Assembly: GCA_023055355.1 (NCBI GenBank)
Contig: JALJCS010000020.1
Location: forward strand, 9,035,001 to 9,099,000
Direction: 5' to 3'
From: Agelaius tricolor
Lineage: Eukaryota > Chordata > Aves > Passeriformes > Icteridae
DNA: 64,000 bases
Shown: positions 47,521-58,536 of the stretch, one piece after another
How positions within the stretch are numbered: position 1 is the stretch's first letter
How the letters are laid out: every line of letters begins with the position of its first letter
Notes under the pieces: model-generated
The model's input: only the letters and a program-made list of their open reading frames with translations
Told to the model about the DNA's origin: nothing
Database searches by the model: none
Translations under genes and position numbers: made by a program

Positions 47521-50500
47521 ATATTCACTGAACTGTTTGCATTTTAACTTTGCAGGAGGAGGAAAAGAGGAAATAATGTTTTGTAGAAATATGCAGTAAA
47601 TACCAATTGGACTACACCAGAGGCAGCAGCTGATGGTATGAAATGGTTATGTTTTATGTCAAAATTCATCCAAACAGGACAGAAAGTACTGGATTTGGTG
47701 TTAAGAAGCTGCATCTATCAGACATGATAGCCTTCTAAAGAAGAAAAGCCGATGTAATATTCAAAAGAAAAATGACATTTGCTATATGATAAAGATTTCA
47801 TTATAGGTCTCCATCAAACATTATCTTACATTCTGGAAGCAAATCATAAATGGTATAAAAGAATATAGTTGATGCATACATTTAATTAGGGTTTATTTAC
47901 TGTGGGCTATATAAACACTTTTGTTTCTGTTAGAGGAAGGATTTGTATCTGCGAGTTCTGCCTTGAACATTTCAAGTTAAAAACAAATGTTTTAAGAAAA
48001 GACACTAACATAAAACAGCCCAGTGTTGGCTTTGTGTCTTTGTAAATGTCTGTGGCGGTTTCTCCTTGTCTGAGGGAAAGAGCCATTCATTAAATTAAAA
48101 GTGAGCCAGTTAAACTGGACCTTTCATTGAAGAAAGTCTCCCAGTGATCCGTGCTTTATTTGGTGGATTGTCTTACAACACAAATAAACCAAGGGGTTTT
48201 TTATCTTGGGATCTAAAAATACTAGAAAGAAAGGAAATCCAAGCAAGGCAGAAAATACTAGGAAATAATTTCCCATTAAACAGACCCTCTGCCTCCATAT
48301 ATCTCAAATCATGAAAGTACACAAGAGAGAAGGGCTCATATTCCTTTTTCTCTCAGGTTAAAAGCCAGTGACAGAGGAAATCAAATTCAAAGGTACCGTC
48401 AATGTTTGCAGTGTTCAGAAATAGATAGGAAAGAAATATACACTGCAAATCCATCATGGCTCTTTGCTGGCAGCTAACTGCTAAATGCAGATGATATTGC
48501 TGCCTCTGAAAACCATTGAAATAGGATCCTATGTGTATAAATGTTGTGTAAAATGCATAGATATTTGGGGCAGGTTTGAAATATTTTGTATTTTCTGAAC
48601 AAAATTCTCAGGCATTTATTTAGATATCTCTTTTGGCTGACTCAAATCCACACTTCACATTCTCTTTTTCCTGTCAAATCTTATGCATAGCTTTACAAAC
48701 CCTGCTTAGGAACATTATGTGATAATAAGCAACAAAGAAATCAGTATAGTTTGGAAGAACAATTACAGTAAAAGATGGAAGAGAGTTTAAGAAATACTTT
48801 TTCCTTATTTTTTTTATTTTTGCTTCAATTGAAATCTTGGTGGTTTTATTTGTATTTTCATATTTTTGTAAGACATTTGGATGGAGAATTTTCAAAAGTA
48901 GACTTTTTATAATTGTGTACTTAATGAAAAATGGGAAGAGTAGTGGACTCTGAGATACAGAATTGAAATTCAGAATAAAATTGAGTCTTGTACACTGAAA
49001 TTGCATGAATGCATAGCTGATTAAATTTTGGAAGGCAGTTAGCAGTTTGATGTAATTTTTACTTTTGGATGGTGGAACTCAGATGCTCTAAAGGAGTCCA
49101 AAGATGTTCTGAAAGGTCTCTTGGTGCTCATGCTGATGAGCAGCCAAAGGCACCAATTCCCTCTGCGTGATGTTTACAGGCACATGTATTTATGTACAAA
49201 GACAAATTTTATCTTCTGCAAACACTAAAAATAGCTTTGCCTTTATCTTTGCTTGTCAGCAGCATCCACACATAAATATGGCACATCTCATAAAATTTCT
49301 TTTGCACCCACAATGAGCCTCTAATTAATTCTACATATAATTCCATAGCATTAATTATTAATAAGTATTAAAACAATTAAAAAAAATAGAGCCATTCTCA
49401 GCATTATGACTCTGACTTAGCATGTCTGGGATGAAAGAATGTACAGAGATGATACATGCATTTTTTGTTTTCTTGAGATAAAGATGAAACAAAGCTAAAT
49501 TAAATGAAACAAATTGTCACCAGGCTGCTGTAATAGGCAGATCACTTTTCTGTGCATGTGATTTTTTGTTTAGTGATATAGGCATGATTATGCTGACATG
49601 TGAAAAATACTTGCCAGTAAATTTGCTCACTTTTGTGAGTAGTGTGACCAGGTTTTGAGAAAAATAGATATCTGCATATATTCACAGACACTTTAGATAG
49701 AAATTACTTGCAAGTTTAACCCCACGGAGTCTGGTGAGGTCTGTGTGTGAAAAGTTCATGATAAAAGCATGGACAGGGAAGAGGGAAGAGATCTGTTCTC
49801 TTTTCCTTGCTGGAAGTTGTGTGTAATGCTGGGAGCAAATGTGTGAATTTTTGTGTCTCTGTAGGTCTTCACCGAATGAAAGGGGTGTGAAACTCTGCAG
49901 CTTCTCCTCACAGCTTCTGCTCAGCCATCGTGGGAGTCGCTGCTTCCTCAGAGTTCGCTGCTGAGAAGGTACTGTAGCCTCTCTGGATAGATTCGATATG
50001 ATACATTCTATCAGTCACTACTAAAACGCGGCCCCTTCTAGGATAGAACAGACTAGCTCTGAACTGCAGGAATACCTAATAACCTGCCTCTTGACCCTTT
50101 CCCTTCTATGGGGCTTGCAAGGCAATTCGGTGCAAAAAGTAGCAATGAAGTACAAAAAAAATAAACTGATGGTTTACCTTTAACATTCTGGTCCAGTACG
50201 AGTTGGAAACTAAACTAGTACTAGCAAGGCCTGATTTTAAAAGTTTTGGCTTGTCTGATGCCAAAAACAAAGTATGTTTCTGACTGCGATCTGGTGTTAA
50301 GGGAGCACATTTTCTGAAGGCTTCACTTCTCACCTGGGCAAATAAATAAGGATTCAGAATATCTTCTCCATCCAGGACACATCAGATGGGTTTAACTCAT
50401 TCCAATTATATGTCTAGTCACCCTAAAAGGCAGCTTAGCTGTTCTGAAAATCTGGCCATTTGTGTAGAATGGAGCACAGTTGCAAGTGTGTTTACTTGTG

Positions 50501-53120
50501 CCAAAAAAAGCACACGAGGACCGTCCATGCTGGGCTGCCAAGGACTCCTTTTTTCAAGTGGTGGTCATTTGTAATCTGTGCCCTATAACTGTCAATGTGG
50601 GCTACCATATATCTGAATTGTCCTGAAATGTTGTTTATAAATGAAAAGGAACTTTGTGCTCTGCCTGTTTGCCCAGGATTTCCTGACATTCAACAGCCTT
50701 TCTGGAATTGTAGTTTTGCTGCAGTTGCTGAATATTCACCGGTATGGGAGAAGCAGCTGCTGTGTTGAACTCCTGTGTAGGTTGTCTCACACTGCACAGG
50801 GATCTGAGCAGGCACCATGAGTCCAGCTTGTCTTGGATTGTGGAGAACACTTGGATTGCTTGCTGAGTCACTCCATACATGAGGTCATGCTGCTGTCTAG
50901 AAGCCCTTTCTGTCCAACAGTCCATACTCAGAATGGTTTACAGCAGTAGTAAGAGAAAATTTCCAAACGCTTTGCACACTTGAACTTCAGACAGTTTCTC
51001 ATCCTCATTAAAGCTGGTGAGTGGAAGTGCACCAATCCTCTTCTGGCATATGATTCTTACTCTCTGACTGATACAGATGAGAGGGGTTTGGTGTAGCTTA
51101 ACAGTTGTGCTTTGAAGAAATGTTTGCCTTATACAGTTAAAAAGGAAAAATTGATTTGGGTTGTAAAGGCCTAAAGGGTATAATCTGCACTATCTGATCC
51201 GTTTGCCTTAGGAGCTGCTACACTGAAGCACAAAACAGCCACTTGATTTCTTAAGCACCTGAAGAGGAGGAGAGGCAGGGGCTGGAGAGTGGAGGAGAGG
51301 GGAGCAAACAAACCCTCGCCAAGGCTTTCACCACAGAAGTTTCATTGTTTTAATTTAGAAATAGTCACACACTTAAAAGTTGCCAATTTTTTTTCCAGCA
51401 TTTCCATTAGCACATTTAAATCACAGTTGTTGGAAAGCTTGGTACAGGTAAAAATACTCTTCTCATAAGCTCTTGGAGAGCAGTGAGGGAAGTAAAATAA
51501 GTAACAAAACACTTTTCCTTGATTCCCCTCCACCCCCTTCAGCAAAGTCACCTAAAAATGAGGGGATTAACTATTACCAGTCAATAAGAGGCACTTTTGA
51601 AAGAGGAAGCATTGCTATCCAGATTTGAGGGAAATGAAGCATTTATTGGAACAAAAATATACTCTTTGTTCACGTTACTTCATTGAATTGTGTATTCTCT
51701 TCTAAAAGCATCAAAAGCAATTGAAGAAAATGTTTCATGCCGCTCTTTCTTTTACCACTCGACTTTTGTTTTCCTGTTTTACCTCCTTTTCTCTTTTTCC
51801 ATCTTTCTCATTAAATTACTAACCAATGCTTTGCTAATTAATGCCAGCTTAATTTAATGTTTAATGACGCTCTGTCTGTGTGGGGAGTTTGATTTCTTTT
51901 TGTGATTCTGGCCTGACCATTGAGATTAGCAGCATCTGTACAAAGCTGCAGAGTCCCTTGGGGCACTGAGCAACACTTTTTTTTTCACAAAATCAAAGTG
52001 ACTGGCATGTAGGGTTAGTAGAAAGTATCTCTTCATAAAGTGACTGCAAATGCTTTGCAGCTTTCTGCATCAGCTGATATTTACTCACTTTCTTGCAGAT
52101 TATTAAAGCTGATGGAGTTAAGTACAACATTATTGTAATACAGCTGCAAATTGAGCTGGGAAAACTGTTTTTAAGAAAAATGTTGACAATTTTGTCAAAT
52201 CTCATCTATCAATATTCTATAACTATTTATATAATTATACCTATCACTGGAAAACACTAACAAATATCGCATATGAATGTACTTCAAGCTGTAAGTTGTT
52301 TACAAATAGTTTTCAGACACTTTTTTCCTTAAGTATTCAAATTTTTTATCCCACTGGCCATCTAGATCACATGATGCTCTTTCTGTTCCATTTTGATTAA
52401 ATAGCTCAGAACAAAGGCGTGATGGCTGACAAGTTTTAAGTGTTGCTGCTGAAAGAGTTGGTGTTACCAGACCTGTCCAGAGAAGTTGGGCTGTGGTGAG
52501 CTGGTGTCTGAGGCAACCAGGTAACTGCAAAGCAAATCCACACAGGCTCATGGTGGCTAAAAAGAGCACTGGTGCAGGCCTTGCTTGGCTCATGAACATG
52601 CACTCACTGGTGTGATAGACTTCAGTGTTTGTTGTTTCCAATCATATTATTTCTTTTGTGTTTTTGTTTTTTCTGGTGGGATTGGAAAGGAAGTGTCTTT
52701 CAGATGTGTGATGAACTTGTCCATCATAGTCTAGCTCTTAATGACTTTAAGACTCCTCCTGCAATGGTAAGTAAGTTTATCCTCTACTGGCACCATCCTG
52801 CATCATTTGGATGAATACAGAAAATTAAGGAGCATCCTCACAGTTTTCCTGTGAGATTATGCATTGAAGCAGAACTTATTTAGGACGCAGTTGAATTCTG
52901 AGGTTTGTTTTCATTTCAGATAAAGACTTGCAACATGATTGTGTCTTCTTGCATGGTAACATGCAGGAGTAGGATGCAGATTAGATGTTTAAGAGAAGCT
53001 AAGAAAATACACATACTTTCAGACACATATATGCTTCTTATATGACTTTCACCCATTGCTTCATACAACCACTATTTACATTTGGAGCTAGTGGTTTCTC
53101 AAATGCTCAGAGCCCACAAT
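47521..53120. other. Non-coding sequence with possible regulatory stretches
   Basis: No gene or recent repeat is recognised. Several parts (47880-48330, 49180-49640, 51820-51960) are rich in TAAT homeodomain cores, TGACA and octamer-like strings with little simple repetition, a texture often seen in conserved non-coding elements. One weak candidate untranslated exon is at 49865-49968. Conservation cannot be assessed from one sequence. Confidence 0.55.
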
Positions 53121-53121
53121 T

Positions 53122-53240
53122 GAGCCCAGATTTCCAAAAGTGCTTGGCACCCAGCAGTTCTCACTGAGACATTTTTATGGCCAGATAATCAAAATTGCTC
53201 AGCATGGTGGAAGCTAGGGAGTTTTGAAAATCTAGCCACT
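53122..53240. repeat. Probable old palindromic amniote repeat (MITE-like)
   Basis: GAGCCCAGATTTCCAAAAGT at the left and the roughly inverted GTTTTGAAAATCTAGCCA at 53221-53238 form degenerate terminal inverted repeats. A second direct copy of the arm (GGCCAGATAATCAAAATTGC, near 53179-53198) and GGCACCCAGCAG lie between them. From memory this layout matches palindromic non-autonomous elements frequent in turtle and crocodilian genomes and relictual in birds. No open frame is present. The family assignment is tentative, but the internal symmetry is directly visible. Confidence 0.6.
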
Positions 53241-56200
53241 TATTTTAATGCCCAAATGGAGGCTGGATTCTTCAGGAAAGCCGGTTCATATATTACTGTT
53301 CCTATGACTCTGTATTAATCCTGTAAGTACTTTTTTTCTCTTACGGACATACAGTCTATCATATATGTGCCCACTTTAAGACTTTCCCAGTCATTCTTCC
53401 ATATAAATTGTAATTACATTAGTTTCATTGAATTTCAGAAGTTGTTGGTACCATACAAATGAAGCAAAAGTTCAAATGAAAATCAGATCTGTAATTACAG
53501 GATTTTTCTTCAAGCATTTTTCTTTTCAGGCTTGACTTGGAAATGAAATAAAGACAAGAGATGCCCATTTCCAGGTTAGGAAGCAAACAAAACCAAATTG
53601 TAGAGGGTGAGAGTTGCTTAGCTGAGCTGCTTTTTATAAAGCACTTTGACAGCTGAAAAGAAAAACATTGAGGTAACTTGTAAAATGAATAACTTCAGCT
53701 ATTACATTTGCAATTTTCCACTCAGTGTTCCCTGTCCTACTGCGCAGAGAAACTTGGTGGGACGTAATACCCCAGCAATAATAGTCAGCTTTGACTTTGT
53801 ACTCTGCAGACATTAACTAGCTCACCTCACACCCCTGCGAGGTAAGGAAATGGTGTGATTGCCACCTTGCCTCTGGCACAGCAAACACTCTAGTTAAAGT
53901 TGAGGTTTGCCAAGAGAACTGCTGGCTGTGTTGTTCCTTTCTCATTTCTCCTCACAGTTGCAGAACCACCTCTTAGTGCCCCAAGAGATGTACTTTCTCT
54001 GCACCATTCCACACACCTGATCCTTATCAAAGGATGTGCTGTTCTGTTTGTGACAATAAAGGATTATTAATAATATTTGTGATGGTTGAGATATTTCACA
54101 GCTGCCCACAAAAGGTTTGTTTTACTCAGGCATTTGTTAGACGTGAAGGGTAATTCTTGTACTTTGTAGAATTTCAAAATGTGCAATTAATAGCAGTCTC
54201 CATGCCTCACAAAGTCATTTGGAAGAAGGCTTAAGGAATGTTAGAATGTCTCTGTGCTGCAGGAGGGGCACCTGGATGCAGAGTCAGCAGAAGCCATGAC
54301 TGAGACAAAGAAAAGTGTGGGATTTTGTGGGACCTGTGTCATGTGAACCTCCTTGTTCCTCATACTGGCTGCTAGGAGCTCAGCACCCCATAGGAGCTGA
54401 CCGGGTGCCTGGGAGTTTTGTACCACTCAGCCTCAGTTTCTGAGGGATCCAATCTCTGCGAGTGAAGGAAAGTGTTGCAAGGCTGGGTGTTCCAGGCAAG
54501 GGCTGGTTCTCTCTCCATATGCTGCCCAGTGAGGAGGTGTATTCTCAGTAGCAGTATTCTCATACCAAAAGAATGCCTTAAGTTGGATCCTCTGAATAAA
54601 AACCAGCTTCCAATGCATTCACCTGCAGGCTTTGTTCTACACAGCTCCTGTTGAACACTGTGGTTCCTTGCTACCTCTCATCTGGAAACTGACCTTTTTT
54701 TTGCTAAAGATTGAGCAGAGCTGCCTTTTCAAGGGCACCCAGGTAAGTTTCCTCAGGCTCCAGGTTCCCTTGAGCAACACACATGAGTTTCAGTCTTACT
54801 AAAAATCAGTAGATAGAAACCCAGTTCTTTGAATATAATCAGGTACCTGTCTCTTACTGATTTCAGTAGAGATGGATGTATAAATATGTTTAATATATTG
54901 GACTATGGCATGTCTGAATTAATAGTTAGTGAGGTTTTAACCATTCCCTCAGACCCAATTTTCCTTGCTATTTGCACTCTATGCCTCTTAGCTTGGTCAC
55001 CAGCTCTTCTCTTATGGAGACTGAAATGCACTGTAGAACTTCTGTTTACAGGGTTTGGTTAACATTTTCCTGGGAAAGCATTAACCTTGGGATCGTCCCA
55101 CTCTGCTCTCTTCTTACCCCATGAAACATATTTGTTTACTATCCTCTCTCAGCTGCTTGTAAGGAGTAAAGTCAAGGTACAGGCCTGGGAGAGGTGGGTT
55201 GTTTGCAAACCTATGTCCAAAAGGACTTCATTTAGCTAATGGTAATCAATAATGTAAGTAACTGTAGGGAGGAGATAAGTAAGAAGTGGCTTGTGTGGTG
55301 TGAGCTGATGAATTCAAAAGGAATTTGTCTTTTAATTACTTTGCCGCTTTTGAGAATGTGTGCGTAAGTCTTTCCTTCAGACAAAGGGAACTTAAGCCTT
55401 CAGACAAAGAGATCTCTGACTCACTCAAGGCATTATGACACTAACTGCTTGCAAGTTCATTCTGCTGCTGGATCTGCTTCCTTAAATATCTTGTTAAGAA
55501 ACCTTTGCCAAAAATTGTATTTGAGGCTGGCTTAACATTGTGGTAAATGAACTCTTTCATCTGCTTTCTTCCAGCAACAAGTGATAGCTTAAAAGGAGGG
55601 TGCTGAAAAGGACAAAATAAGTGCTATGTTAGTACACTTATTTTTAATAGCATTACTGGTAGTGGCTGGCACTAAAATATATTAGGATCCTTTGTGCTGT
55701 TCACTACAAGAGGTCCAGAAAACCAATATTAATGTCTGCATACTTTGTGATAGCATCTGATATTCTGAATAACAGGGATGATAGTAGTCTCCAGGTCTCC
55801 ATCCCTCCCTCTGCACAAAAAAAACCCTAAACCAAACAGTGTTGTTTATTTGACAAGTAAACACACTGATGACTGGCAATTGCTGTTATTAAAAAAAGAT
55901 TTCAAACAGTGGCCACTTCTTTGAGGGGTCATTAAAAATGCACTGGCAACTGCATGCAGTTAAACTGACAGCTTGAGCTTTTGCTCTTGTACTCTGCATC
56001 CTTTTGTCCTTGTAATTTCCAGTGGAGAATTATTCACTGTCTAATCTAAGGCGTTTAATTCCCTGGTAGGCAAAGCACAGACAACAGCTCCTGGTGGAAA
56101 AAGTAGTACAGTGATTTTATCCACCTTAATGCATTTATTTCCAGCTCCTCTTGCACTGTTTTCCTGTTTTCTGACATCTTTTCCTACTAGAAGAAGACAA

Positions 56201-58494
56201 AGTTAGGTTACGAGATTGCACCTGAAGCCCCAAGCTCAGATCTTTCAGTGTATAACTTTAATGTAATTTCAGTCAAGAATCTGTCTTGTGTATAGTATCA
56301 TGCAGTGTTCAGCCTGCAAACTGAATGATTTAATTGCCCTGCAGGGTATGCAAACCAAATAAAATTAAGTCCATGTGAGCTACTGTCATCTCTTTTGGCT
56401 TGACAAGAAAAAGTGATGTTAGTTTTGCATCTGCCTTAGTGTTATTAAATCTTTCAGTACTTTGGGTGTGTCATACTTTGGAATTTCATTAAAAACTTAT
56501 CATTAACTAAAGGGTCATATTGCTGGTCTTGATCATGGTAGAGAATAGCCTGAAAGTGTGTTCCTTAAGTATGGTAATGGTTGAAAAAAAGAGAAGGTGG
56601 GTGAAAATAGTTCCCACTTTGTTCTTTTGGAATCCAAAAGTACTGCTTGCTCTTCATTTATTTTTCTCTTTGTTTTTAAGATCCCGTGACTGTCTTTCAA
56701 AATCATGCAATTGTGAATTTACACATCAGTTTTGCAGATATGGGAAGGGGGAGTTCTAAATTTTCTGTAGTGGACTCATGCTGGGGAGCTCCTGACTTAG
56801 GATGGAAAGTGCCACATTAACTCAAAGGTTCATTCTGGAAGCAGATTTGTGCTATGGAGAATGTAGACATTATTTGGCATTTGAGGTAGTGTGTGTGAAC
56901 CGGGATAGCTATGCCTGTAAGATTGCATCACTGCAGGTGTTCCCTTTCTGCTGGGCATCACTGGGAATGCCTTGGATTTGGTAATTCATGGAAGAAAAGC
57001 CTGTCATTGCTGTCTGTGCCACAGTTTACAAGCCCAGAATCAAACCTTGTAAAATGAGTCCTTTCTCCTGTTGAGCAAACACAACAGGGCCTTCTGCTGC
57101 CTCCCTTTCCAAGTAACATCACAGGCCACACTGCTCTGGCAGAGCCTGCCTAAGCCTTTTGTTTCAGCAAAATGCACACCTGCCAAGGACAACATGAAGC
57201 TTTACCAGCCAGTGTTTCTTCAAACAGTGCTCTTGCCCTTCCACCCTAGCCAAAGAATACTTGTGTGTTGCTGCCAATTTCTGCCAACGGATACAAGCAG
57301 TGGGGAATGCAGGAACTGTCACTAACTCTCCAGAAAAACAAGACTTGACATATTTTGGCCAAAAAGAAATCTGTAATCCTTAAGAATCAAGGATTGCATT
57401 TCATGGAAATCAGTTTAATGGGAATGGAATGGCAGAGAGATGGAATTCATATTCAATGGGATGTATATAAAGTAAGCCAAAACAGTTTCTTAGCAGAAGG
57501 CAGGTCTATGATTTTAGTCCCATTAGGATACCTCTGGAATGTTGCCCATTTCTGCAGTGGAGTAGCAGTGGATTTTCATGAGACACACCAGCATCTGGCC
57601 TGTGGGAGAAGCTCATCTGACCTGATGCACTGGTAGCTGAGGCTGCTGTGTACCTCACTGGGAGCATGTCTCGATTTTCAGATAGCATATTTCCAACCAC
57701 AGTGTCTTTTCCCAACTCTCTGTTTTTGAGGGCAATCAGCATCTGTTTTAAGGGTATTTAATGACTCTTCAAATGGGAACAGTCCACTGGCAAGGCAACA
57801 ATATCTTACAAGAAATGACACATCTGTTGAAGAGTTTAAAAGATTTTCTTGTTCTGTAACTTGGAAATTTCTTCACTATTCAGGATTCTCTGGGTAGAAA
57901 TAACATCCAATATAATTGTTACTTTCTCTTTGTTCCCTCAGAGTATAGATAGTGGAGTGTATCTTGAGCTTGAGCTTTTTTCAGTTTATGAATATTGTTT
58001 CTGTTACAGCTTCTTTATTCAGTAAATGGGCATGAGGAGAAGAACACCCAAGATTTAAAACACTTGGTGAGGGAATGATAACTATGTGGTTGTTTTATTG
58101 TGTCCCACTCATTTTTCAAGCTACTACGTAATCCTTAGTGGAAACCCCAAATGAATTTGTTTGATTAATTAATGGGTTGGTTCCTTAGCAGGTATGACTT
58201 ATTGTTAATGGAGCTATAATAAGGCTATGTTGATCTGTACCATGGATCCCACTCTTTGAAGCAAAGAACTATAAAGTACTGAGTATTCTCTGTGGGTGTG
58301 CAGAATTAAATATTGTCCATAGGGTGCGTGTGCATGCATATGTTAAAATTTATGGTTTTGGGCCCTACTTTTCTTTTTGGTGTGTTATAAAGAAAAGGTC
58401 TGGGAAATTCCCTTCTTATCCTACCTCTAAAATGCTCAGCAGTTCTTCCTGAGGTTTATATTATATTGTGCTGGGAACAAACTGACCAGATTTG
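53241..58494. other. Non-coding sequence, no gene recognised
   Basis: Unique sequence with short ORFs that match nothing known. A 13-bp direct repeat lies at 55374-55409. A weak candidate exon is at 54629-54742, and the stretch near 56240-56520 looks information-rich. No repeat of recognisable family is present. Confidence 0.55.
55374..55409 (+). repeat. 13-bp direct repeat
   Basis: CCTTCAGACAAAG occurs at 55374-55386 and again at 55397-55409, so the second copy starts 23 bases after the first. It may be a micro-duplication. No function is suggested. Confidence 0.85.
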
Positions 58495-58536
58495 TCTCTT
58501 TTTTTTTTTTTTTCCTTTTCTTCCCCCCCACCCCCC
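58495..58536 (+). repeat. T-run followed by C-runs (polypyrimidine tract)
   Basis: A run of 15 T (58499-58513) leads into TTCC-type pyrimidines and then two C runs of 7 and 6. The complementary strand carries long G runs. It is simple sequence, prone to length error in assemblies. Confidence 0.9.

Noticed and set aside
52629..52775. Donor-like AATGGTAAGTAAG near 52764 with a preceding T-rich run
   Set aside because: No clear acceptor and open frame pair, and consensus donor strings occur many times in the window (for example near 29131, 32561 and 42544) without supporting structure.
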